From positions 3,981,085 through 4,045,084 of the forward strand of contig NZ_CP049780.1 of NCBI RefSeq assembly GCF_011193355.1: 64,000 nucleotides of DNA. The letters run 5' to 3'. A program made the position numbers and the translations under genes. Position 1 is the stretch's first letter, and each line of letters begins with the position of its first letter. The notes under the pieces are model-generated. The model saw nothing but the letters and a program-made list of their open reading frames with translations. It did no database searches and had not been told where the DNA came from. Below, piece by piece: positions 51,894 to 60,290 of this stretch. The DNA comes from Streptomyces sp. JB150 (GTDB taxonomy: Bacteria; Actinomycetota; Actinomycetes; Streptomycetales; Streptomycetaceae).

Positions 51894-53720
51894 ATGACTG
51901 AGAGCAACGGGGTCGCCGCGCCGCAGCGGACCGAGGACATGCCGGACTGGGAGAAGCGCTTCCGGGCGCCGCGGGTGTCACTGCCCGACTGGGCGCTGGA
52001 CGCGCCGGACCGCTCCCTGTTCGTGTCGAACGCGACGGGGACGTACGAGCTGTACGCGTGGGACCGCGCGACCGGCGAGCAGCGTCAGGTCACCGACCGG
52101 CCGAACGGCACGACGGACGGGGTGCTCTCCCCGGACGGCGCCTGGATCTGGTGGTTCGACGACAAGGACGGCGACGAGTTCGGCGTCTGGCGCCGGCAGC
52201 CCTTCCTGGGCGGCGAGGACGAGCTGGCGGTGCCCGGCCTCGACCCCTCCTACCCGGCGGGCCTGGCCCTCGGCCGCGACGGCCGTACGGCGGTGATCGG
52301 CCGCTCCACCGACGAGGACGGCACCACCATCCACCTGGCCCGCGAGGGCGAGGCGCCGGTGGAGATCTACCGGCACCGCGAGTCCGCGGGCGTCGGCGAC
52401 CTCTCGCACGACGGCACCCTGATCGCCGTCGAGCACACCGAGCACGGCGACGCCATGCACGCGGCGCTGCGCGTGCTGCGCACCGACGGCACCACGGTCG
52501 CCGAGCTGGACGACACCAAGGACGGCACCCGGGAGCTGGGCCTGGAGGTGCTGGGCTTCGCCCCGGTGGACGGCGACACCCGGCTGCTCATCGGCCACCA
52601 GCGCCGCGGCCGCTGGGAGCCGCTGGTGTGGGACGTGGCCACGGGCGAGGAGACCGACCTCGCCCTGGAGCTGCCCGGCGACGTGGGCGCCGAGTGGTTC
52701 CCGGACGGCACGGCCCTGCTCGTCTCGCACAGCTACGAGGCCCGCAGCGAGCTGTTCCGCTACGACCTCGCCACCCGCACCCTGGAGAAGATCCCCACCC
52801 CGCCCGGCACGGTCTCCGGCGCCACCCCCCGCCCGGACGGCACCGTGGAGTACCTGTGGTCGTCGGCCGCGGAACCGTCCGCGGTGCGCTCCACCCGCGG
52901 CGGCGTCGTCCTGGACCCGCCCGGCATGAAGTCGCCGGGCTCCGTCCCGGTCGAGGACGTCTGGGTCGAGGGCCCCGGCGGCCGCATCCACGCCCTGGTG
53001 CAGAAGCCGGCCGGCGCGCGCGGCCCCCTCCCCACGGTGTTCGACATCCACGGCGGCCCCACCTGGCACGACAGCGACTCCTTCGCCGCCGGCCCCGCCG
53101 CCTGGGTGGACCACGGCTACGCGGTCGTCCGCGTCAACTACCGCGGCTCCACCGGCTACGGCCGCGCCTGGACCGACGCCCTGAAGCACCGGGTCGGCCT
53201 GATCGAGCTGGAGGACATCGCGGCGGTCCGCGAGTGGGCGATCTCCTCCGGCCTCGCCGACCCCAGGCGCCTGATCCTCACCGGCGGCTCCTGGGGCGGC
53301 TACCTCACCCTCCTCGGCCTCGGCACCCAGCCGGACTTCTGGGCCCTCGGCATCGCCGCCGTCCCCGTCGCGGACTACGTCACCGCGTACCACGACGAGA
53401 TGGAGGCCCTGAAGGCCATGGACCGCACCCTTCTCGGCGGCACCCCCGAGGAGGTCCCCGAGCGCTTCGAGGCGTCCTCCCCGATCACCTACGTCGACCA
53501 GGTCAAGGCCCCCGTCTACATCTCCGCCGGCGTCAACGACCCCCGCTGCCCCATCCGGCAGATCGACAACTACGTCAAGCGCCTTCAGGCCCGCGGCGCC
53601 GTCCACGAGGTGTACCGCTACGACGCCGGTCACGGCTCCCTGGTGGTGGACGAACGCATCAAGCAGGTCCGCCTGGAACTGGACTTCGCGCGGCGGCACC
53701 TGAGCGCGGTCACCGACTGA
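51894..53720 (+). CDS. S9 family prolyl oligopeptidase-like peptidase
   Basis: This 608-residue protein has an N-terminal beta-propeller of repeats (TYELYAWDRATGEQRQVTDRP, GAWIWWFDDKDGDEFGVW) and a C-terminal alpha/beta hydrolase domain with nucleophile S466 in GGSWGG, D549 in GVNDPRCP and H580 in AGHGSL, the full S9 triad. It would cleave short peptides in the cytoplasm; it has no signal peptide. ATG 51894 was chosen over a long 5' extension that overlaps the SURF1 promoter region. Confidence 0.9.
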   Translation: MTESNGVAAPQRTEDMPDWEKRFRAPRVSLPDWALDAPDRSLFVSNATGTYELYAWDRATGEQRQVTDRPNGTTDGVLSPDGAWIWWFDDKDGDEFGVWRRQPFLGGEDELAVPGLDPSYPAGLALGRDGRTAVIGRSTDEDGTTIHLAREGEAPVEIYRHRESAGVGDLSHDGTLIAVEHTEHGDAMHAALRVLRTDGTTVAELDDTKDGTRELGLEVLGFAPVDGDTRLLIGHQRRGRWEPLVWDVATGEETDLALELPGDVGAEWFPDGTALLVSHSYEARSELFRYDLATRTLEKIPTPPGTVSGATPRPDGTVEYLWSSAAEPSAVRSTRGGVVLDPPGMKSPGSVPVEDVWVEGPGGRIHALVQKPAGARGPLPTVFDIHGGPTWHDSDSFAAGPAAWVDHGYAVVRVNYRGSTGYGRAWTDALKHRVGLIELEDIAAVREWAISSGLADPRRLILTGGSWGGYLTLLGLGTQPDFWALGIAAVPVADYVTAYHDEMEALKAMDRTLLGGTPEEVPERFEASSPITYVDQVKAPVYISAGVNDPRCPIRQIDNYVKRLQARGAVHEVYRYDAGHGSLVVDERIKQVRLELDFARRHLSAVTD

Positions 53721-53767
53721 CGGCCACTGACGGTCCAGGAGGGCGGAGCCACTGGGCGGGCGGGGGT

Positions 53768-55717
53768 TCACGCCCCCGTCCGCTGCCGGCTGCGCCGGCC
53801 CAGCAGCTCCGCCAGCCCCTGCCGCGTCGCCGCGAGGACGACCCGGTCGCCGTCCTTGAGGACGTAGCCGTCGGGCAGGTCCCAGACCAGCCCCGACGGC
53901 CGCCCGGCGGCGGAGGCCTCACCGTCGTCGCCGGCGCCGTCCCCGGCCGGCCCGGTGTCCAGGGCCAGCACCCGCCACCACCCCGGCCGGAACGCCTCGG
54001 CCACCGTCCGCCCCTCCAGCCGGGGATGCCCGCCCACGTCGACGGCGGCGAACAGCAGCACCCGCCGCTCCACCGGGATCGCCCCGAGGATCTGCCGCCC
54101 GAACATCGCCCCGGCGAACGCGGGCGCCGCCAGGTGGGACACGCTGCGGCTGCGGGTGAGCGCGTGCGGGTGCGCGGCCCGCAGGGTGCGGTACACGGCG
54201 GTCGCGAAGTCGTCGTCGTACAGCCGCAGCACCACCCGCAGGTCGGGCCGCACCGAGCGGGCGTACAGCGCGGCCTCCAGGTTCGTGGTGTCCGCGCTGG
54301 TCACCGCGAGCAGCGCGTGCGCGCGATGGATCTTCGCGGCCTCCAGCACGCCCTCCTGGGTGACGTCGCCCAGCACCACCGGCACCCGCAGCCGCCGCGC
54401 CGTGGCGAGGCCGCGGGCCTCCGGGTCGGACTCCACGCACACCACCGGGATGTGCAGCTCCCGCAGCCGGGTCAGCACCCGGGTGCCGATCTTGCCGAGT
54501 CCGAGCAGCACCACGTGCCCGCCGAGCCCGCGCGGCGGCTTGCGCAGCGCGGACGCGCTCCGGAAGGTGCCGAGGCCTTCCAGCACCGCGGCCAGCAGCA
54601 CCGGCAGCAGCAGTAACCCGACCAGCCCGGACAGCAGTTGCAGCACCTGCCGGGCGGTGGACTCCTTCAGGGCGGGCTCGTTGATCGCGAACAGGTCGAG
54701 GAGCGTCACATAGGTGGCGTGCAGCAGATGCGAGCCGGTCACCACCTTCAGCGCCACGGCCAGCCCGATCACACACGCCACCAGCCCGAACAGCGACCAC
54801 CGCAGGCGCCGGGAGAACAGCGAGCCGAACGGCAGCGCCCCGCCGCGCGCGCCCCGGGAAGGCCCGGAGTACGACACCTGCTCCAGCACCACCGCGCCCC
54901 GCCCGGTGGCGGCGCGCACCGTCGCCGCGTCCGGCAGCAGCTGCGGACCCTGATCCCCGCTGCCCTCCGAACCGTCCGCGCCGGCCGGGTCGTTGCTGGT
55001 CGCGGAGAGCAGCGCCAGGGTGGCCAGCCCGGGGTCGGCGACCTCGCCGGGCGCGGGCGGCGGTCGCTCGACCGCGCGCAGCAGCAGCCCCTCGGTCTGC
55101 ACGACCTTGCTGGTGCCGGCGAGGGCGGAGGCGGCCAGCGCGGGCGCGGCGGTGTCGGCGTCGGACAGGACGGTCGTGGAGGCGTCGAAGCCGGTGGCGC
55201 CGTCGCCGAGGGCCAGGGTGGCGGCCTGGTCGAGCAGGTCCTCGATGTGCTGGCCGAGCCGCCGGTTGTACAGGCGCAGCACGAGCCGCAGCCGGTGGTT
55301 GAGGCGGCGGGCGGCGAGCGCGGCACGGATGTTGGTCTCGTCGTCGTCGTACACCAGCGCCAGCGCGGCGGCCCGCTGCACGCCCGCCTCGGCGAGCACG
55401 GCCTCGGTCAGCTCGGTGGCCTGGATGACGCGCTGGGCCGAGGCCTCGGCGGCCGCGCCGCCGCCCCCGCTTCCGTTCCCGTTGCCCCGGCCCACGGCGG
55501 CGTTCACCATGTCCCGCAGGGCCGCCGACGCCGCGCGGGCCCGGCCGACGACCGGCTGGCGCACCCGGCGGCCGGAGGGCGGCACGACGAGGGTGACCTG
55601 TTCGCCGTAGACGATCCGCAGCTCGGCGGCGAGCCGGTGCGCGAGCCCGTCGTCGCCGCACACCACCATGTGCGCGGCCGCGTCACCCGGCAGACCCTGG
55701 TTCGGAACGGTCCCCAT
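53768..55717 (-). CDS. two-RCK-domain potassium channel-like/NAD-binding protein
   Basis: This 649-residue protein has a TrkA_N-type domain (about 15-180), a Gly/Asn linker, a membrane region of two or three helices with a possible re-entrant segment (about 310-390, SLFGLVACVIGLAVALKVV ... GLVGLLLLPVLLAAVLEGL), then a second RCK/TrkA_N domain (VVLLGLGKIGTRVLTRL, VVLGDVTQEGVLEAAKI). It resembles CASTOR/POLLUX-type channels and would gate ion flow by NAD(H) or nucleotide. A TTA codon (54614-54616, residue 368) in the second helix makes it a bldA target candidate. It is divergent from the permease at 55799. Confidence 0.8.
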   Translation of the reverse strand: MGTVPNQGLPGDAAAHMVVCGDDGLAHRLAAELRIVYGEQVTLVVPPSGRRVRQPVVGRARAASAALRDMVNAAVGRGNGNGSGGGGAAAEASAQRVIQATELTEAVLAEAGVQRAAALALVYDDDETNIRAALAARRLNHRLRLVLRLYNRRLGQHIEDLLDQAATLALGDGATGFDASTTVLSDADTAAPALAASALAGTSKVVQTEGLLLRAVERPPPAPGEVADPGLATLALLSATSNDPAGADGSEGSGDQGPQLLPDAATVRAATGRGAVVLEQVSYSGPSRGARGGALPFGSLFSRRLRWSLFGLVACVIGLAVALKVVTGSHLLHATYVTLLDLFAINEPALKESTARQVLQLLSGLVGLLLLPVLLAAVLEGLGTFRSASALRKPPRGLGGHVVLLGLGKIGTRVLTRLRELHIPVVCVESDPEARGLATARRLRVPVVLGDVTQEGVLEAAKIHRAHALLAVTSADTTNLEAALYARSVRPDLRVVLRLYDDDFATAVYRTLRAAHPHALTRSRSVSHLAAPAFAGAMFGRQILGAIPVERRVLLFAAVDVGGHPRLEGRTVAEAFRPGWWRVLALDTGPAGDGAGDDGEASAAGRPSGLVWDLPDGYVLKDGDRVVLAATRQGLAELLGRRSRQRTGA

Positions 55718-55798
55718 GTGAGGGAACACTGCCCCAAACGGCCCAGCGGTTCCACGAACCGACTGAACGTCGGGCGACTTCGCGGCGTACTGACCGGC

Positions 55799-56773
55799 GT
55801 GGCCGACACCGCCGGAACCTCCCGCACCCGCCTCGACTCCTCGCTCCTGCTCGCCCTGCTCCTGCCCCTGCTGCTCCTCGCCCAGGGCCCCGTGCGGAGC
55901 GCCCTGGCCGCGCCGGTGATGCAGAGCTGGACGACGGTGTTCGTGGCGGTGACCGTGCAGGCGCTGCCCTTCCTGGTGTTCGGGGTGGTGCTGTCGGCGG
56001 TGATCGGCGTCCTCGTGCCGCCGTTCTTCTTCGCCCGCGCCCTGCCGGGCCGGCCCGCGGCGGCCGTGCCGGTCGCGGGGCTCGCGGGGGCGGTGCTGCC
56101 GGGCTGCGAGTGCGCGTCGGTGCCGGTGGCGGGCGCGCTGATGCGCCGGGGCGTCACCCCGGCCGCCGCGCTGGCGTTCCTGCTGTCCGCGCCCGCGATC
56201 AACCCGGTCGTCCTCACCGCGACGGCGGTCGCCTTCCCCGGCGCGCCCGAGATGGTGGCGGCCCGGTTCGTGGCCGGTCTGCTCGCGGCGTGCGCGATGG
56301 GCTGGCTGTGGCAGCGGCTGGGCCGCGCCGACTGGCTGCGCCCGCCGTCCCGGCCGGAGCACGCGGGGCAGGGCCGCGGCGCGGCCTTCTGGGGGTCGGT
56401 GCGCCACGACGTGCTGCACGCGGGCGGCTTCCTGGTGATCGGCGCGGCGGCCGCCGCCACGCTGAAGGCGGTGGTGCCCGAGGGCTGGCTGCGCGCGGCG
56501 GCGGGAAACCCGGTGGCGGGGATGGTGACGCTCGCCCTGCTGGCCGTCGTGCTGTCGATCTGCTCGGAGGCGGACGCGTTCGTGGCCGCGTCCCTGACCC
56601 CCTTCGGCCCGACCGCCCTCCTGGCGTTCCTGGTCGTCGGCCCGATGGTCGACCTGAAGCTGATCGCGATGCAGTCGGCCCTGTTCGGCCGGGGGTTCGC
56701 GGCCCGCTTCGCGCCCGCCACCTTCGCCGTCGCCGTGACCTGCGCCGTCCTGACCGGGGCGGTACTGCTGTGA
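55799..56773 (+). CDS. permease, YraQ/UPF0718 family
   Basis: This 324-residue membrane protein has eight or so helices with the family's conserved cysteine loop LPGCECASVPVAGALMRRGVTPAAALAFLLSAPAINP and a second similar loop SICSEADAFVAASLTPFGPTA. The internal repeat suggests two inverted halves. GTG 55799 is used because the longer frame runs antisense through the RCK gene. It overlaps, by GTGA, a short duplicated start and then the TIGR03943 gene, its normal partner. The substrate is unknown; metal-linked regulation is reported for relatives. Confidence 0.85.
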   Translation: MADTAGTSRTRLDSSLLLALLLPLLLLAQGPVRSALAAPVMQSWTTVFVAVTVQALPFLVFGVVLSAVIGVLVPPFFFARALPGRPAAAVPVAGLAGAVLPGCECASVPVAGALMRRGVTPAAALAFLLSAPAINPVVLTATAVAFPGAPEMVAARFVAGLLAACAMGWLWQRLGRADWLRPPSRPEHAGQGRGAAFWGSVRHDVLHAGGFLVIGAAAAATLKAVVPEGWLRAAAGNPVAGMVTLALLAVVLSICSEADAFVAASLTPFGPTALLAFLVVGPMVDLKLIAMQSALFGRGFAARFAPATFAVAVTCAVLTGAVLL

Positions 56774-56875
56774 GCCGGGCGGCGCAGGCGGCGGGGCCGT
56801 TCCCGCTCGGGGCGGTGCCGCTGTGAGCCGGGCGGCGCAGGCGGCGGTGCTGTTCCTGCTCGGCGCGGTGCTGCT
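56770..56875 (+). repeat. 53-bp tandem duplication of a gene start
   Basis: The first 53 bases of the TIGR03943 gene (56823-56875) are present once more at 56770-56822, with five substitutions. The first copy opens a GTG frame of 18 codons that ends in TGA overlapping the second GTG. Both overlaps are GTGA. The duplication shifts the frame, so the upstream copy cannot extend into the gene. Confidence 0.9.
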
Positions 56876-57533
56876 GCGCACCGGGGCCGGTGACACCTCC
56901 CTGCGCTATGTGAAGGAGGCGCTGCGCCCGCTGCTGCTCGCCTCCGGCGCCGTACTGGTCGCGACGGCGGGCGCCACGGCCTGGTACGCCCACCGGCAGC
57001 GCCGCGCGGCGCCCCACGGCACCGCCCACCCCGCGCCCCGCGTCTCCTGGCTGCTGCTCCTGCCGGTCCTCGCGCTCGTCCTCGTCGCCCCGCCCGCGCT
57101 CGGCTCGTACAGCGCGCTGCGCGCCGGTACGGCGCTGCAACGCCCGCCCGCCTTCGCGCCGTTGCCGCCGGGCGACCCGGTCCCGCTGGGGCTCGCCGAC
57201 TACGCGGCCCGCGCGGTCTACGACGACACCGGCTCCCTCGACGGCCGCCGCGTCCGCGTCACCGGCTTCGTCGCGCTCGGCGGCGACGGCACGCCCTACC
57301 TCGTGCGGATGACCCTCGACTGCTGTGCCGCAGACGCCCAGCCGGTGAAGGTGGCCCTCACCGGCCGGGTCCCGCCGGTGCTGGACCCCGACGGCTGGCT
57401 GGAGGTCACCGGCACCGCCACCGGCCGCCGCGCGCGGGACCCGGTGAACGGGCGTCCCGTGCCGTACCTGGACGTCGAGCGGGCCCGCCCGGTCCCGGCG
57501 CCCCGGAACCCGTACGCCGACCGGGACCGGTGA
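56823..57533 (+). CDS. TIGR03943 family putative permease subunit
   Basis: This 236-residue protein has two or three N-terminal membrane helices (AVLFLLGAVLLRTG, LLLASGAVLVATAGATAWY, LLLLPVLALVLVAP) and an external beta domain with the conserved double cysteine of the family (VRMTLDCCAADAQPV) and VTGFVALGGDGTPYLV. It pairs with the YraQ-like permease encoded immediately upstream; together they are a typical two-gene unit. The true start is the second of two duplicated GTG starts. Transport substrate unknown. Confidence 0.88.
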   Translation: MSRAAQAAVLFLLGAVLLRTGAGDTSLRYVKEALRPLLLASGAVLVATAGATAWYAHRQRRAAPHGTAHPAPRVSWLLLLPVLALVLVAPPALGSYSALRAGTALQRPPAFAPLPPGDPVPLGLADYAARAVYDDTGSLDGRRVRVTGFVALGGDGTPYLVRMTLDCCAADAQPVKVALTGRVPPVLDPDGWLEVTGTATGRRARDPVNGRPVPYLDVERARPVPAPRNPYADRDR

Positions 57534-57548
57534 CCCGGCGGGGCGGGC

Positions 57549-58328
57549 TCAGTGAACGGACAGCCCGCCGTCCACGAACAGCGACTGCCCGGTGACGTAG
57601 GCGGAGGCGCGGCTCGCCAGGAACACCGCCGCGCCCGCGAAGTCCTCGGCGAGACCGTTGCGGCCGGTCATGGTGCGGGCGGCCAGCTCGGCGACCTTGG
57701 CGGGGTCGCTGGACAGCCGCTCGTTGAGCGGGGTCATCACGAAGCCCGGCACCAGGGTGTTGCAGGTGACGCCGTACGGCGACCAGGCCTCCGCCTGCGA
57801 CCGGGCCAGCGCCTCCAGGCCGCCCTTGGACACCCCGTACGCGCCGCTCTGCACGAACGCCCGGTGCGCCTGCTGGGAGCTGACGTGGATGATCCGCCCG
57901 AAGCCGCGCTCGGCCATGCCGGGCCCGAACCGCTGCCCGAGCAGGAACGGCGCCTCCAGGTTGACGGCGAGGGTGACGTCCCAGACGTCGTCGCCGAGTT
58001 CGCCGAGCGGCGGACGCAGGTTGATGCCCGCCGAGTTCACCAGGATGTCCGGCTCCCCGAACACCGCGGCGGCCTCCTCGGCGGCCGCCCGCACCCCCGC
58101 GCGGGTGGCGAGGTCGGCGCTGACCCACCCGGCCCGGCAGCCGTCGGCGGTCAGCTCCTCGACGGTCTCGGCCAGTTGCGCCTCGCGCCGCGCCACCACC
58201 ACGACGCGTGCCCCCGCCCGCGCCAGCGCGCCGGCCACGGCCCGCCCGATCCCGGAGCTGCCCCCGGTGACGACGGCGACGCGGCCGTCCAGCGAGAACA
58301 GGTCGGACAGATAGGTCTGCGAGCTCAT
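57549..58328 (-). CDS. SDR family NAD(P)-dependent oxidoreductase
   Basis: This 259-residue short-chain dehydrogenase has the cofactor motif TGGSSGIGRAVA, NSAGINLRP (NAG-type), catalytic Ser in HVSSQQAH and the YxxxK in SGAYGVSKGG. The C-terminus ends in VTGQSLFVDGGLSVH. It resembles gluconate 5-dehydrogenase or 3-oxoacyl reductase types; the substrate is open. A longer frame from 58415 was rejected because ATG 58328 matches family starts. Confidence 0.9.
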   Translation of the reverse strand: MSSQTYLSDLFSLDGRVAVVTGGSSGIGRAVAGALARAGARVVVVARREAQLAETVEELTADGCRAGWVSADLATRAGVRAAAEEAAAVFGEPDILVNSAGINLRPPLGELGDDVWDVTLAVNLEAPFLLGQRFGPGMAERGFGRIIHVSSQQAHRAFVQSGAYGVSKGGLEALARSQAEAWSPYGVTCNTLVPGFVMTPLNERLSSDPAKVAELAARTMTGRNGLAEDFAGAAVFLASRASAYVTGQSLFVDGGLSVH

Positions 58329-58443
58329 GTGCGCACCCCCGGATCGACGGACACCTGCGGCCAACCTACGCGGGGGATTCGGCGCGGTGCCGACCGGGCA
58401 GTCCAGCGGTGACACCCACCCGCGCGACGACCATGGAGGACGC

Positions 58444-58632
58444 GTGAAGGTCTCCGTCGACCCCGACCTCTGCTACGGCTCCGGCGACTGCGTGTACCGC
58501 GCGCCGCACGTCTTCACCGTGGTGGACGGCTTCGGGGCCGTCCTGCCGGGCCGCGAGGACACCGGCGACGACCCCCGGGTCCGCGAGGCGGCCGAGGGCT
58601 GCCCGTCGCAGGCGATCAGCCTCGGCGGGTGA
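58444..58632 (+). CDS. [3Fe-4S] ferredoxin
   Basis: This 62-residue protein has the Cx5C...CP pattern (DLCYGSGDCVYRAPHVF and GCPSQAIS), typical of actinobacterial three-iron ferredoxins that feed P450s. GTG 58444 is the start. No P450 or ferredoxin reductase is adjacent; it may serve the P450 at 23079 or others elsewhere. Its end overlaps the end of the convergent glycosyltransferase gene by 17 bases. Confidence 0.85.
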   Translation: MKVSVDPDLCYGSGDCVYRAPHVFTVVDGFGAVLPGREDTGDDPRVREAAEGCPSQAISLGG

Positions 58633-59392
58633 CGGGCCAGCGCCAGCCGCTCGCGGCCAGCGCCCGCGCCCTGGCCCCCGCCACCGCCGTCCGGGCCCGG
58701 CGTTCGGCCGGGTCCGTGTGGGCGGGCCGGCCCGTGACCTGGCCGTCCCACTTGCGGTAGAGCAGGCCGGGCTCGCGGCTGAACCAGCCGCGGCTGACCG
58801 CGTCCAGGGCGAGGAGCAGACCGGTGTCCTCGGAGGCGGGCAGGGCCATCCAGCCGCCGAGCGCGAGCAGCAGCTCGCGGCGGGCGCAGAGGGAGGCGGG
58901 GTGGACGGGAGCGCGGTGGTCGTTCGCCGACCAGTGCGCGAGGACGGTGCCGGGTTCGAGGGGGCCCTCGTCGGGGTCGCCGGGGAAGGCGGCCGTGGAG
59001 CCGTCGGGCAGCAGGTCGAGGACGCCGGAGGTGGCCCAGCCGAGGCTGGGGTCCGCCTCCAGGGCGGCCACGTCGCGGGCGAGCGCGCCGGGGGTGAGCC
59101 GGTCGTCGGCGTCGAGGACCTTCACGTACGGGCCGTCGGCGTGCGCGAGCGCCATGGTGCGGGCGACGCCGGGCCCGCCGGGGCGGCCCTGGCGGAAGGA
59201 GACCCGCGGGTCGTCGGGCACGTGGGGGCGGACCCGGTCCGTCTCGCCGTCCTCCTGGATCAGCCACCGCCACTCCCAGCCGTCGGGCAGCCGCTGGTCG
59301 CGCAGCGACGCGTACGCCTCGGGCAGGAACCGCGCCGACGGGGCGTGCACGGCGGTGACGACGGTGACGGTCCCGCGCACGGCGGCGCTCAC
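58616..59392 (-). CDS. family 2-like glycosyltransferase
   Basis: This 258-residue protein has a GT-A fold start TVTVVTAVHAPSARFLPEAYASLRDQ, GPGVARTMALAHADGPYVKVLDADDRLTPGAL with the DxD motif (LDADD), and LLLALGGWMALPASEDTGLLLAL. It would add a sugar from a nucleotide-sugar to an unknown acceptor in the cytoplasm. GTG 59392 overlaps the stop of the UTRA gene by GTGA, so the two are cotranscribed. Confidence 0.8.
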   Translation of the reverse strand: MSAAVRGTVTVVTAVHAPSARFLPEAYASLRDQRLPDGWEWRWLIQEDGETDRVRPHVPDDPRVSFRQGRPGGPGVARTMALAHADGPYVKVLDADDRLTPGALARDVAALEADPSLGWATSGVLDLLPDGSTAAFPGDPDEGPLEPGTVLAHWSANDHRAPVHPASLCARRELLLALGGWMALPASEDTGLLLALDAVSRGWFSREPGLLYRKWDGQVTGRPAHTDPAERRARTAVAGARARALAASGWRWPVTRRG

Positions 59393-60015
59393 CACCTTTC
59401 CAGCCGGGTCGTGAACCGCAGCTCGGTGCGGTCGCCGGGCAGCGTGCAGAAGGCGACGTCGACGACGCGGTCGTGGATGTCGTACGACGTCTTGCGCAGC
59501 AGGATCACCGGCGTGCCCGCGGCGAGGGCCAGGTCGCGGGCCTCCTCGGGGGTCGCGGCGCGCACGGTGACCCGTTCCTCGATCCGGTCGACCTCGATGC
59601 CGACGGTGTGCAGCTGGCTCTGCGTGCCGCCCGGCCAGGGCTCGTGGGACTCGTCCAGCAGGTCCGGGTTGGCCTCGACGAGGTCGTGGCGGAGGTAGGA
59701 GGTGACGAGGCTGAAGGGGCCGGGCTCGGTGGCGTGCCGGGTCCGGTAGGTGCGCTCCAGCAGGGGGGTGCCGGGAGGGACGCCGAACGCCTCGGCCAGC
59801 TCCGGCGTCGCTCCGGTGAGCCGGTAGGAGGCGTGGAACTCCAGGTCGTCGGTGGTCAGTCCGGTGTCGCGCTCGGTGGCGCCGTCGCCCGCGCAGGCCG
59901 CCCGGGGCTTGCGGGCACGGTCCTTCTCCCACTGGTGCCGGCTGTTGTCGCGGACGGCGGGGGTGCGCGGCGGCCGTCCTGGTACGTCCGTGGTCTTCTC
60001 GTACGCCTGGGACAC
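59389..60015 (-). CDS. UTRA domain protein lacking a DNA-binding domain
   Basis: This 208-residue protein matches the UTRA ligand domain of HutC-type GntR regulators (LEFHASYRLTGATPELAEAFGVPPGTPLLERTYRTR, SYLRHDLVEANPDLL, GIEVDRIEERVTVRAATPEEARDLALAAGTPVILLRKTSYD, CTLPGDRTELRFTTRLE). The N-terminus (1-55) is a short charged tail with no winged helix. It could be a ligand sensor acting through protein contacts, or the N-terminus has been lost. It is coupled to the glycosyltransferase by GTGA. Confidence 0.8.
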   Translation of the reverse strand: MSQAYEKTTDVPGRPPRTPAVRDNSRHQWEKDRARKPRAACAGDGATERDTGLTTDDLEFHASYRLTGATPELAEAFGVPPGTPLLERTYRTRHATEPGPFSLVTSYLRHDLVEANPDLLDESHEPWPGGTQSQLHTVGIEVDRIEERVTVRAATPEEARDLALAAGTPVILLRKTSYDIHDRVVDVAFCTLPGDRTELRFTTRLERW

Positions 60016-60079
60016 GGGCCCAGCCTAGGCGGCCGACGATCATCCGGCAGGGCGGTCCGGCGGGCCGGACACGCGAACG

Positions 60080-60117
60080 CCCGATCGCTGGTGACGGGGG
60101 ATACACCAGCGATCGGG
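60080..60117. terminator. perfect 14-bp inverted repeat between the STAND-WD40 and UTRA genes
   Basis: CCCGATCGCTGGTG and its exact complement at 60104-60117 flank a ten-base loop. It lies downstream of the STAND-WD40 gene (reverse strand) and upstream of the UTRA gene. It could terminate the former or be an operator of the latter. Confidence 0.55.
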
Positions 60118-60290
60118 CTGACACCCAGCCTAACAAGGCGACTCGTGCGAGGGGAGCCGACTGCTCCGCCCCGCCGAGCGGGTGTGGCGCTAATCACGCG
60201 AACGGGTGTCGAACAGGTGCGCGCCGCGACTCGCGCCGCGACTCGCGTACGACTCGCGCCGCGGCTCTCGTCCGGCCCCGCCGGCCCGCG

